This document shows positions 53,908-64,000 of a DNA stretch of 64,000 nt, in pieces. The DNA lies in contig NZ_CP099760.1 of assembly GCF_040760005.1 (NCBI RefSeq), positions 3,591,501-3,655,500 on the forward strand. Direction: 5' to 3'. The notes under the pieces were generated by a model. That model saw only the letters and a program-made list of their open reading frames with translations. It did no database searches and was not told where the DNA came from. The translations under genes were made by a program, and so were the position numbers. Origin of the DNA: Pseudomonas sp. stari2. Its GTDB lineage: Bacteria > Pseudomonadota > Gammaproteobacteria > Pseudomonadales > Pseudomonadaceae. Every line of letters begins with the position of its first letter. Position 1 is the first letter of the stretch.

Positions 53908-55982
53908 GCGATGCGCAACTGGAAATTCTCGCCAGCCGAGCCGGCCTGGCGGTCGACTGGATCGACGCCAATGGCCGTCAGCAAAAAGTCGCCCCGGCGG
54001 TGCTGCGCAATGTCCTCACCGGGCTCGGTCACCCGGCCGGCTCGGCCCAGGAAATCGACGCCAGCCTGCTGGAACTGCAACAAATGCAACAGGATCGCCA
54101 ATTGCCGCCGCTGCTGACCGCTGATGTCGGCGTGGGCCTGGACCTGGCGCGTTACTTCGAACCGGAAAGCCCCTGTGAGATTCATCTGGAGGACGGCTCG
54201 CGGCTGTCACTCATGCTCGATGCCGATGCGGTGTTGCCCGGCGAGATCCCCGTCGGTTATCAGCAAGTCCATATCGCCGATCAACATTTCATCCTGGCCG
54301 TGGCCCCCGAACGCTGCTACAGCGTGGGCGATGCCGTGGACAACCCGATCCCCCGTGCCTGGGGCTTGAGCGTGCAGCTTTACAGCCTGCGCCGCCCCGG
54401 CGACGGCGGGTTCGGTGACACCCAGGCCCTTGAGGAACTCGCCCGCAGCGCCGGCGAACGCGGTGCCGACGCCCTGGCGATCAGCCCGCTGCACGCGATG
54501 TTCAGCGCCGACACCGGGCGCTACAGCCCTTATTCACCGTCCAGCCGACTGTTCCTAAATTCCTTGTATGCCGCACCCGGGACCATTCTTGGCGAGCGCG
54601 CCCTGCGCGATGCCATCGACGCCGCAGGTCTCAATGATCAGTTCGAGCAACTGGAAAACCTGAAACTGATCGACTGGCCCAGCGCCGCCGACGCCAAGCA
54701 AAAACTCCTGCAAGCGCTGTACGAAGGTTTCATCCGTGGCGAGCATCCGTTGCAGGCGGATTTCTCCAGCTACCGCGATGCGGGTGGTGAAGCGCTGGAG
54801 AATCACTGCCGCTTCGAAGCCATCCAGGAAATGCGCGCCGCCCGTGGCGAAAACCTCGACTGGCGCGAATGGCCCGAACATTGGCACGACCCGCGCGGTG
54901 CTGCTCTCAGTGCGTTTGCCGAGGAATACGCCGAACGCATCGACTACTTTGCGTTTTGCCAGTGGTTGATTCACCGCTGTCTGGAGCGCGCGCAAAACGC
55001 CGCCCGCAGCGCCGGCATGGGTATCGGCCTGATCGCCGACCTGGCGGTGGGTGCCGACGGCGCCGGCAGCCAGGCCTGGAGTTTTCAGGACGAGTTGCTG
55101 TCGTCACTGACGGTCGGTGCGCCACCGGACATTCTCAATCGCTCCGGCCAGGGTTGGGGCATCTCTGCGTTCTCCCCGGAAGGTCTGGTGCGCAATGGCT
55201 TTCGGGCGTTTATCGACATGCTGCGCGCCAACTTCGCCCACGCCGGCGGCCTGCGCATCGACCATGTCATGGGCCTGCAACGGCTGTGGGTGATTCCCAA
55301 CGGCGCGGCCCCGGCGGACGGCGCGTATCTGTATTACCCGGTGGACGACCTGCTGCGTCTGCTGACCCTCGAATCCCACCGCCATCAAGCCATCGTGCTG
55401 GGCGAAGACCTCGGCACCGTGCCCGATGGCCTGCGGGAAAAACTGGTCGCCCGGGCCATGCTCGGCATGCGCGTGCTGTTGTTCGAACAGGACAACACCT
55501 GGTTCAAGCCGATCCTCGACTGGCCGGACAACGCTTTGGCCACCACCAGCACCCACGATCTGCCGACGCTCAATGGCTGGTGGCATGGCCGGGACATCGA
55601 CTGGAATGCGCGACTCGGGCTGATCGACGCCAACGGAGAAATCGACTGGCGCCGCTATCGCGAGCGCGAACGCGACGGTTTGCGCAATGCCCTGAGCCAG
55701 GACCCGCAAAACTTTCGCGAGGAATCCCACGAGGCTGATCAGGTGGTCGACGCCAGTATCCGTTTCCTTGGCCACACCCGCGCGCCACTGGTGCTGCTGC
55801 CGCTGGAAGACGCGCTGGGCCTGGACGAGCAGGCCAACCTGCCCGGTACCATCGACACTCATCCGAACTGGTCGCGGCGCCTGCCGGGTACCAGTGACAC
55901 TTTGCTCGATGGCGTCGATGCCGCGCGGCGTCTGGAACTGCTCGCCTGCGCCCGCCTTCAGGCCGCCGAGCGTGACCAATGA
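53904..55982 (+). CDS. malQ: 4-alpha-glucanotransferase (amylomaltase)
   Basis: The 692-aa GH77 enzyme disproportionates maltodextrins, feeding longer chains to TreY and glycogen. It has an N-terminal MalQ extension domain, the barrel with GLRIDHVMGLQRLWVIPNG (nucleophile Asp), VLGEDLGTVPDGLREKL (acid Glu) and TTSTHDLPTLNGWW. ATG at 53904 overlaps the treZ stop (ATGA), and its own stop overlaps the treY start in the same way, so the three are translationally coupled. Confidence 0.96.
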   Translation: MSDAQLEILASRAGLAVDWIDANGRQQKVAPAVLRNVLTGLGHPAGSAQEIDASLLELQQMQQDRQLPPLLTADVGVGLDLARYFEPESPCEIHLEDGSRLSLMLDADAVLPGEIPVGYQQVHIADQHFILAVAPERCYSVGDAVDNPIPRAWGLSVQLYSLRRPGDGGFGDTQALEELARSAGERGADALAISPLHAMFSADTGRYSPYSPSSRLFLNSLYAAPGTILGERALRDAIDAAGLNDQFEQLENLKLIDWPSAADAKQKLLQALYEGFIRGEHPLQADFSSYRDAGGEALENHCRFEAIQEMRAARGENLDWREWPEHWHDPRGAALSAFAEEYAERIDYFAFCQWLIHRCLERAQNAARSAGMGIGLIADLAVGADGAGSQAWSFQDELLSSLTVGAPPDILNRSGQGWGISAFSPEGLVRNGFRAFIDMLRANFAHAGGLRIDHVMGLQRLWVIPNGAAPADGAYLYYPVDDLLRLLTLESHRHQAIVLGEDLGTVPDGLREKLVARAMLGMRVLLFEQDNTWFKPILDWPDNALATTSTHDLPTLNGWWHGRDIDWNARLGLIDANGEIDWRRYRERERDGLRNALSQDPQNFREESHEADQVVDASIRFLGHTRAPLVLLPLEDALGLDEQANLPGTIDTHPNWSRRLPGTSDTLLDGVDAARRLELLACARLQAAERDQ

Positions 55983-58753
55983 ATACAGTGCAAAACCTGA
56001 CCTTGCGCGCCACGGTGCGTCTGCAGTTTCACAAGGGCTTCACCCTCGATGAGGCCATGCCGCTGGTGGCGTACTTTTCCCGGCTCGGCATCAGCCATGT
56101 TTATGCTTCGCCACTGCTCGCGGCCCGTGCGGGCTCCATGCACGGCTACGACGTGGTCGACCCGACCCGGGTCAACCCGGAACTTGGCGGCGAACCGGCA
56201 TTGCGCCGGCTGGTCGCGGCTCTGCGTGAGCACGGCATGGGACTGATCCTCGACATCGTATCCAATCACATGGCGGTCGGTGGCGGTGATAATCCGTGGT
56301 GGCTCGACTTGCTGGAATGGGGCCGGCTCAGCCCCTACGGCGAGTTCTTCGACATTCAATGGCACTCGCCGGACCCGTTGATGGAAGGCCAGCTGTTGCT
56401 GCCCTTCCTCGGCAGCGATTACGGCATTGCATTGCAGGACGGCACGCTGCCGCTGGTGTTCAACGCCGACTCCGGCACTTTTCACGTCGAGCATTACGAG
56501 CATCACTTCCCGATCTGCCCCGGCGATTATGGCGAACTGCTCAAAGCCGACGAGCCGGCGAACGAAGTGCTCAAGTCGCTGGCCGATCGTTTCAGCAGCC
56601 TCAGCTACCAGACCGACGCCCGCTCGCTGGCGATCCCGCTAAAGGAAGAACTGCAGCAACTGGCGAGCGACCCGCACATCCTGCAAACGATCCAGCGCAA
56701 CTTGACGCATTACGACTCGAAAACCGACGAGGGCTTCCAGCGTCTGCATCAACTGCTGGAGCGGCAAAGCTATCGTCTGGCCAGTTGGCGCACCGCAGCG
56801 GACGACATCAACTGGCGGCGTTTCTTCGACATCAACGAACTCGGCGGCTTGCGGGTCGAGCGGCCCGCCGTGTTCGAAGCGACCCACGGCAAGATCTTCC
56901 AGTTGATCGAAGAAGGCCTGATCGACGGCCTGCGCATCGACCACATCGACGGACTCGCCGATCCTCGGGGTTATTGCCGCAAGTTGCGCCGACGCCTCGA
57001 CTTTCTGGCGCCGGGGCGGCACTTGCCGATCTACGTCGAGAAGATTCTCGGCGACGGAGAAACCCTACACGCCGACTGGGCGGTGGATGGCAGCACCGGT
57101 TACGAATTCATGAATCAGCTGTCGCTGCTGCAACACGACCCGGCCGGTGAACATGTGCTCGGCGACTTGTGGCAGCGGCGCACCGAGCGCCCCGCCGCGT
57201 TTATCGAAGAGGCACGGCTGGCGCGTCAGCAGATTCTCAATGGTTCGCTGGCCAGCGATTGCGAAAGCGTTGCCCAGGCGCTGCTGCAAGTGGCGCGGGA
57301 CGACCTGATGACCCGCGATCTCACGCTCGGCTCGATTCGCCGGGTATTACAGGCATTGATCGTGCACTTTCCGGTGTATCGCACCTACATCAGCGCGATG
57401 GGCCGCTCAGCCCAGGACGAAGTGTTTTTCCAGCAGGCCATGGAAGGTGCGCGGCAGACCTTGAGCGAAAGCGACTGGCCGGTGCTTGATTCTGTAGCCG
57501 GCTGGCTCGGCGGCCAGCCTTGGCGGCGCAAACCCCGTGGGCGTTCGCGCAAGATCCTGCGCCATGCCTGCGTACGCTTTCAGCAACTCACCTCGCCTGC
57601 TGCCGCCAAAGCCGTGGAAGACACCGCGCTGTATCGCTCGGCAGTGCTGCTGTCGCGCAATGACGTGGGCTACAACACCGAACAGTTCAGCGCCCCGGTC
57701 AGCGACTTTCACGCGACAAACCTGCAACGTCTGGCGACATTCCCCGACAACCTGCTGGCCACCGCCACCCACGACCACAAACGCGGCGAAGACACTCGCG
57801 CGCGCCTGGCCGTGCTCAGCGAGCGCAGCCACTGGTACACCGAGCAGGTCGAGCTGTGGCGCGCCCTCGCCCGGCCGCTGCGCAATGACGATCAGGTGCC
57901 GTCGTCGGCCGACGAGCTGATTCTCTATCAAGCGTTGCTCGGCAGTTGGCCGCTGGAGCTGCACAACGACGATCAGGCGGGTTTCGCCGACTACGCCAGA
58001 CGCATCTGGCAGTGGCAACAGAAAGCCCTGCGCGAAGCCAAGTTGCAAAGCAGCTGGAGTGCGCCGAACGAGGCCTATGAAAATGCCGCGCAATCATTCA
58101 CCGAGCAGTTGTTGTTGGCGCCGGAAGGTGAACTGCTGCGTGGGGCATTGGCCAAGTCAGTCAACAGCATCGCCGCTGCCGGCGCCCTCAACAGTCTGGC
58201 GCAAACCTTGCTGCATATGACGGTGCCGGGGGTGCCGGATCTGTATCAGGGCAACGAGTTCTGGGATTTCAGTCTGGTGGATCCGGACAACCGCCGGCCG
58301 GTTGACTACGACTTGCGAGAACAATCCGTGAAACCCGCATCGGCATCGGAACTGCTGTCGAACTGGCGTAACGGGCGCATCAAGCAAGCGTTGATCGCTC
58401 AGGTACTGAACTTGCGCGCCGAATACACCGAGTTGTTTCGCCGAGGCTCGTACCAGGCCCTGGAGGTGCTGGGCAGCCAGGCGCACAACGTACTCGCGTT
58501 TGCCCGCGAGCACGGGGATCAACGGGCAATCGTCATCGTGCCGATCCGTTGCGCGACACTGCTGGAAAACGGTGCTGTACCTCAGGTCGATGCGCTGCGC
58601 TGGGGCGATACGCGGGTGGAATTACCGTTCGCCGCCTCCGACGAAAATCTGAAGGGACTTTTTTCGAGCACCGCAGTCACAAAAAACAGGGAGCTGGAAG
58701 TCAGCTCTGCGCTGGGGGATTTCCCGGTCAATCTGTTTATCCAACACTTCTAG
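55979..58753 (+). CDS. treY: Maltooligosyltrehalose synthase
   Basis: The 924-aa GH13 enzyme converts the reducing end of maltodextrin to trehalose by internal transglycosylation. Family markers are RLGISHVYASPLLAARAGSM at the N-terminus, LILDIVSNHMAV, GLRIDHIDGLADPRGY (nucleophile Asp), YVEKILGDGETL (acid Glu) and ATHDHKRGEDTRARL. It acts with TreZ, two genes upstream. The start overlaps malQ by 4 nt. DUF2934 follows after 29 nt. Confidence 0.96.
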   Translation: MNTVQNLTLRATVRLQFHKGFTLDEAMPLVAYFSRLGISHVYASPLLAARAGSMHGYDVVDPTRVNPELGGEPALRRLVAALREHGMGLILDIVSNHMAVGGGDNPWWLDLLEWGRLSPYGEFFDIQWHSPDPLMEGQLLLPFLGSDYGIALQDGTLPLVFNADSGTFHVEHYEHHFPICPGDYGELLKADEPANEVLKSLADRFSSLSYQTDARSLAIPLKEELQQLASDPHILQTIQRNLTHYDSKTDEGFQRLHQLLERQSYRLASWRTAADDINWRRFFDINELGGLRVERPAVFEATHGKIFQLIEEGLIDGLRIDHIDGLADPRGYCRKLRRRLDFLAPGRHLPIYVEKILGDGETLHADWAVDGSTGYEFMNQLSLLQHDPAGEHVLGDLWQRRTERPAAFIEEARLARQQILNGSLASDCESVAQALLQVARDDLMTRDLTLGSIRRVLQALIVHFPVYRTYISAMGRSAQDEVFFQQAMEGARQTLSESDWPVLDSVAGWLGGQPWRRKPRGRSRKILRHACVRFQQLTSPAAAKAVEDTALYRSAVLLSRNDVGYNTEQFSAPVSDFHATNLQRLATFPDNLLATATHDHKRGEDTRARLAVLSERSHWYTEQVELWRALARPLRNDDQVPSSADELILYQALLGSWPLELHNDDQAGFADYARRIWQWQQKALREAKLQSSWSAPNEAYENAAQSFTEQLLLAPEGELLRGALAKSVNSIAAAGALNSLAQTLLHMTVPGVPDLYQGNEFWDFSLVDPDNRRPVDYDLREQSVKPASASELLSNWRNGRIKQALIAQVLNLRAEYTELFRRGSYQALEVLGSQAHNVLAFAREHGDQRAIVIVPIRCATLLENGAVPQVDALRWGDTRVELPFAASDENLKGLFSSTAVTKNRELEVSSALGDFPVNLFIQHF

Positions 58754-58782
58754 AAGCATGAGTTCAGTTCAGGAGCATTGCG

Positions 58783-59103
58783 ATGAGTACCGACGATAAA
58801 CGCATCCGCGAATTCGCCTATCAGATCTGGGAATCGGAAGGTAAGCCAGAAGGTCATGAAGCCCGCCACTGGGAGATGGCGCGCAAACTGGCCGAGGCCG
58901 AGGCTCTGGCACCGAAGAAATCGCCGAAGTCTGGCGCTGGTAAAACGGCGACCACCAAGGCTTCTGACACCAAGACGTCTGCGGCCAAGCCCAAAACCAC
59001 GACCACCAAAGCCAAACCGGCGAGCGCCGCGAAAGTGATTCCACCGGGCGAAAAAACCGCCGAGAAAAAGCCCCGCGCACCCCGCAAGCCCCCGGCAGCC
59101 TGA
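58783..59103 (+). CDS. DUF2934 protein with Lys/Ala/Pro-rich tail
   Basis: A 106-aa protein. Residues 1-45 are a DUF2934 domain (RIREFAYQIWESEGKPEGHE, ARHWEMARKLAE); the rest is a low-complexity basic tail of Lys, Ala, Thr and Pro, reminiscent of histone-H1-like bacterial tails. DUF2934 domains have no assigned role, but they are commonly found in glycogen/trehalose operons of pseudomonads. It sits between treY and glgX. The tail may bind nucleic acid or polyanion; this is inference from charge. Confidence 0.9.
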   Translation: MSTDDKRIREFAYQIWESEGKPEGHEARHWEMARKLAEAEALAPKKSPKSGAGKTATTKASDTKTSAAKPKTTTTKAKPASAAKVIPPGEKTAEKKPRAPRKPPAA

Positions 59104-59206
59104 AGCTTCTCGAACCGTTGAACCGAATGGCCGTGTGGCGGGTTCGCTCGCCACCGAGGGTTCACTCGTCCTTTAAAAATGCCCACCCCGATTTGCAGGA
59201 GCAATC

Positions 59207-61366
<2,160 letters not shown>

Positions 61367-61367
61367 G

Positions 61368-62366
61368 ATGGATCTTTCGGACTATTTCTCGCGTCACACG
61401 CCGGACTACCGGGATAGCGCAGCGCTGGGGCGGTGCCTGCGGGAAATGGTCGAGGCCGGACTGGACCGACTGCCGTTGCCCGGCAGCGGTCGCACGCTGG
61501 TGCGCTGGCAACGACTGTCCGAAGTCGGCGGGCATGATCTGGGTTTGTGCAAACTCTACGAAGGTCATACCGATGCCTTGGCGATCATCGAACAGCTCGG
61601 CGGCACACCGACACCCGGCAGTACGTGGGGCATGTGGGCGGCCGAGCCACCGCAGGCGCGGGTCAGGGTCAGCCGTTCGGGGCAACTGGTGCGACTGAAC
61701 GGGCGCAAGGCCTGGTGCTCCGGGGCGGCGGTACTCAGTCATGCCCTCCTTACGGCGTGGGATGAGAACGATCGTCAGCAACTGGTGGCCGTGGCCCTAG
61801 ATCAACCGGGTGTGACCGTGACCGATCAAGGCTGGCAAGCGGTCGGCATGGCGGCCACCGGCAGCGTCGAGGTGCTGTTCGACGAGGTCGAGGCTCAGGC
61901 GATTGGCGCCCCCGGCGACTACCTGCAACGTCCGGGTTTCTGGCACGGCGGGATCGGGATCGCCGCGTGCTGGTACGGCGCCGCGAGGGAGATCGGCGAA
62001 CGCTTGCGCCAGCAGTGTGCACGACATGAAGAACCTCACGCGCTGGCCAGTCTTGGCGCCGTCGACAGTGCCTTGCACGCCGCGTCTCAAGTGCTGCGTG
62101 TCAGTGCTCTGGACATCGACAGCGATCCCCACGCCTGCGCAGAACTGCTGGCCCGCCGCGTTCGCGCCGTGGTCGAAGCTACCGCCGAGCAGGTCATCCG
62201 CGAGACCGGACGGGCACTCGGGGCCGGGCCGTTCTGCAAGGATCCGCACTTTGCCCGCCTGGCGGCCGACCTGCCGGTTTACCTGCGCCAGAGCCACGCC
62301 GAACGAGATCTGGCGGCACTTGGCCAATTGACTGCGCAACAACCACGCGGGTGCTGGGCGTTATGA
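61368..62366 (+). CDS. Acyl-CoA-dehydrogenase-like flavoprotein
   Basis: A 332-aa protein related to acyl-CoA dehydrogenases but shorter than the usual ~380 aa. Recognisable parts are the middle beta domain (STWGMWAAEPPQARVRVSRS, LNGRKAWCSGAAVLSHALLT, GMAATGSVEVLFDEVEA) and a C-terminal helical domain (EATAEQVIRETGRALG). The catalytic Glu of the family is not obvious at the usual place, so dehydrogenation of an acyl-CoA is uncertain. It starts 1 nt after glgX, with GAGGAGGACTGAG as ribosome site inside the glgX end, and overlaps the PIG-L gene by 4 nt. Confidence 0.85.
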   Translation: MDLSDYFSRHTPDYRDSAALGRCLREMVEAGLDRLPLPGSGRTLVRWQRLSEVGGHDLGLCKLYEGHTDALAIIEQLGGTPTPGSTWGMWAAEPPQARVRVSRSGQLVRLNGRKAWCSGAAVLSHALLTAWDENDRQQLVAVALDQPGVTVTDQGWQAVGMAATGSVEVLFDEVEAQAIGAPGDYLQRPGFWHGGIGIAACWYGAAREIGERLRQQCARHEEPHALASLGAVDSALHAASQVLRVSALDIDSDPHACAELLARRVRAVVEATAEQVIRETGRALGAGPFCKDPHFARLAADLPVYLRQSHAERDLAALGQLTAQQPRGCWAL

Positions 62367-63121
62367 AACGCAACCCGATCGTCGGCGAGGGAACCTCCCT
62401 GCATGAATGGCAGGGCTCACGTCATCTGGCGGCGTTGGACAGTATCGATATTCTCGACCTGGTGCCGCCGGGATCGAGGGCCGTTGTGATTGCTCCACAC
62501 CCGGACGACGAGATCCTGGGATGCGGCGGACTTCTGCAGTTGCTCGCTGCGGCGGGGCGAACACTTCAACTGATTTCGGTCACGGATGGCAGCGCCAGTC
62601 ATCCCGGCTCGGATCGCTGGCCGGTGGAGCGCCTGAGCGTGGTGCGCCCGCAGGAATCCGCAGAAGCCCTGCGCCGCCTCGGCCTGCCCATGCACCAGTT
62701 GCAATGGTTGCGTGGTGGCTTCCCCGACACGCAAGTCGCCGCGCGCGAGTCGATGCTGTGCGAATACCTGACTCACTACCTGCAACCCGACGACGTGATC
62801 TTCACCACCTGGCGCGAGGACGGCCACAGCGACCACGAAGCCGTCGGCCGCGCCAGCATCAAAGCGGCGCAACACGTGGGCGCGATTTGCCACGAGCTGC
62901 CGGTCTGGACCTGGCACTGGGCAACACCGGAAGACGCCATCGTGCCGTGGGAACGGGCGCGCAAAATCCTGCTCAGTCCGGCACAGGTCGCGCGCAAGCG
63001 TCACGCGGTGCACGCGTTTGCCAGCCAGCTGGAAGGCGATCCCGAAGCCGGCCTGCCACCAGTGCTCGCGCCCTATGTCATCGATCGACTGCTGCAACCG
63101 TTCGAGGTGGTCTTCCTGTGA
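62363..63121 (+). CDS. PIG-L family N-deacetylase
   Basis: A 252-aa LmbE/PIG-L zinc-dependent deacetylase with IAPHPDDEILGCGGLLQLLA (metal ligands His, Asp, Asp) and the second motif TTWREDGHSDHEAVGRA (third His). Such enzymes remove acetyl from N-acetylglucosamine-containing lipids, bacillithiol or mycothiol precursors, or antibiotics. The start overlaps the previous stop as ATGA and its own stop overlaps the methyltransferase start as GTGA. Its neighbours suggest deacetylation of a glycosylated intermediate. Confidence 0.93.
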   Translation: MKRNPIVGEGTSLHEWQGSRHLAALDSIDILDLVPPGSRAVVIAPHPDDEILGCGGLLQLLAAAGRTLQLISVTDGSASHPGSDRWPVERLSVVRPQESAEALRRLGLPMHQLQWLRGGFPDTQVAARESMLCEYLTHYLQPDDVIFTTWREDGHSDHEAVGRASIKAAQHVGAICHELPVWTWHWATPEDAIVPWERARKILLSPAQVARKRHAVHAFASQLEGDPEAGLPPVLAPYVIDRLLQPFEVVFL

Positions 63122-63717
63122 GTGTCGAGGATCGCTACTTCGAAGGCCTGTTCGCGGGCAACAACGACCCCTGGGGATTCCGCCAGCGCTGGTACGAGCA
63201 GCGCAAACGCCTCGTGACCCTGGCGGCCCTGCCCCGCCCGCACTACCGGGCAATCTTTGAACCGGGGTGCGCCAACGGTGAACTGGGTGCGGTGCTGGCC
63301 GAACGCTGCGATCGGCTGTTGTGCTGCGACACGAGTGCTGCCGCAGTCAATCTGGCGCGTACCCGGCTGAGCTTGTTCGACCACGCCGAGGTGCGTCACG
63401 GTCGTCTGCCTGACGACTGGCCCGAGGAAAAATTTGACCTGATCGTCTTCAGCGAAATCGGCTACTACCTGGACCGGCAGGATCTGACAGAGGTCATCCG
63501 TCACATCAGCGATTCGTTGACGGCGGACGGACAATTACTGGCCTGTCACTGGCGCCCCCCCATTGAAGGATGCCCGCTCAATGCCCGACAGGTTCACGAC
63601 CTGATTCACGAACAGTTGCACCTGCCGCGACTGGTCCTGCATCAGGAAGCGGATTTCCTGATTGAAGTCTGGAGCCGAGAACCCCGTTCGGTGGCCGCGC
63701 TTGAGGGGTTGCGATGA
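63118..63717 (+). CDS. SAM-dependent methyltransferase (NodS-like)
   Basis: A 199-aa class I methyltransferase. It resembles NodS (N-methylation of chitooligosaccharide nodulation factors): DRYFEGLFAGNNDPWGFRQR, the SAM loop IFEPGCANGELGAVLAERCD and FDLIVFSEIGYYLD. The start is GTG at 63118, sharing 4 nt with the previous stop; no ATG exists in the right place. NodS acts on a free amino group produced by deacetylation, which matches the adjacent PIG-L deacetylase and suggests an N-methyl amine product. Confidence 0.92.
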   Translation: MSVEDRYFEGLFAGNNDPWGFRQRWYEQRKRLVTLAALPRPHYRAIFEPGCANGELGAVLAERCDRLLCCDTSAAAVNLARTRLSLFDHAEVRHGRLPDDWPEEKFDLIVFSEIGYYLDRQDLTEVIRHISDSLTADGQLLACHWRPPIEGCPLNARQVHDLIHEQLHLPRLVLHQEADFLIEVWSREPRSVAALEGLR

Positions 63718-64000
63718 TTGGCATCCTGATTCCCGCCCACAACGAAGAAGACTGGCTCGATGACTGCCTGTGCGCCGCCCTGCGCGCGGGTGACCATCCT
63801 TTGCTGGCGGGTGAACCGGTGGAAATCCTGGTGGTGCTCGATAGTTGCACCGATCGTTCGGCGCACATCGTCAGTCAGTACCCGGTGCTAGCGCTGAGCA
63901 TCGACGCACGCAACGTCGGGCAGGCTCGCGCCATAGGCGCCCAACAACTGCTTGAACGCGGTGCGCGCTGGATTGCCTGTTCGGACGCCGACAGCCGTGT
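63714..64000 (+). CDS. Family 2 glycosyltransferase, cut by the window end
   Basis: The first ~95 residues of a GT2 glycosyltransferase: MIGILIPAHNEEDWLDDCLC, then VEILVVLDSCTDRSAHIVSQ and, near the cut, WIACSDADSR with the DxD metal motif. It overlaps the methyltransferase stop by 4 nt (ATGA). It would transfer a sugar from a nucleotide or lipid-linked donor, and completes a deacetylase-methyltransferase-glycosyltransferase set behind glgX. Confidence 0.93.
   Translation, partial: MIGILIPAHNEEDWLDDCLCAALRAGDHPLLAGEPVEILVVLDSCTDRSAHIVSQYPVLALSIDARNVGQARAIGAQQLLERGARWIACSDADSR

Overview
The window looks like a chromosomal segment of a fluorescent Pseudomonas (P. fluorescens group). The reasons are uniformly GC-rich coding, a pyoverdine-maturation acylase (PvdQ) preceded by a perfect PvdS-type iron-starvation box, a zwf/gnd pair, a DpkA-type imine reductase, and a glgA-treZ-malQ-treY-DUF2934-glgX block in the order I recall from P. 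aeruginosa. I saw no tRNA, rRNA, CRISPR, insertion sequence, phage gene or replication origin. Both ends cut through genes: a sigma-54 activator on the left and a glycosyltransferase on the right.

Layout. Positions 1-4.8 kb: the partial sigma-54 activator, a small orphan protein, a delta-60-repeat beta-propeller protein and the NhaB antiporter. 4.9-8.2 kb: a minus-strand operon gnd-zwf-HAD phosphatase joined by ATGA overlaps (oxidative pentose phosphate branch). 8.5-13.4 kb: a DUF6026-like small protein, the phosphoethanolamine transferase CptA, a TonB-dependent siderophore receptor and a small secreted protein. 13.5-26.5 kb: mostly single metabolic and regulatory genes (GNAT, DinB, a ZapE-family ATPase, NTF2-like, YafY/WYL regulator), a polyamine region (SpeB agmatinase, polyamine-binding protein, LysR), an NCS2 permease, a LEA lipoprotein, a nitrilase with a divergent LysR, DUF883 and DpkA. 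26.7-31.5 kb: one very large dermonecrotic-toxin-like protein (1593 aa) with four internal repeat modules and a C-terminal HEFAH zincin motif. 32.0-36.1 kb: a FecR-type anti-sigma protein without a partner sigma, PvdQ, and a short Fur-like winged-helix protein.

36.8-43.9 kb is the best candidate for an undescribed system: five tightly packed plus-strand genes encoding an MdfA-like exporter, a LuxE-like acyl-protein synthetase, a LuxC reductase fused to a second adenylate-forming domain, a PaaK-like ligase and a GNAT acyltransferase. There is no luciferase. The parts suggest activation of a carboxylic acid, reduction to an aldehyde, acyl transfer and export; the product is unknown. 43.9-50.0 kb holds a hypothetical protein, a dCache chemoreceptor, a DUF411/YqaA pair, a secreted alpha/beta hydrolase and a D-2-hydroxyacid dehydrogenase.

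50.5-64.0 kb is one long plus-strand transcription unit. GlgA makes alpha-1,4-glucan, GlgX debranches it, TreY and TreZ convert it to trehalose, and MalQ recycles short maltodextrins. Immediately behind glgX (1 nt gap), four overlapping genes follow: an acyl-CoA-dehydrogenase-like protein, a PIG-L deacetylase, a NodS-like methyltransferase and a family 2 glycosyltransferase. They look like a small pathway for a modified glycoconjugate co-expressed with the glycogen/trehalose genes.
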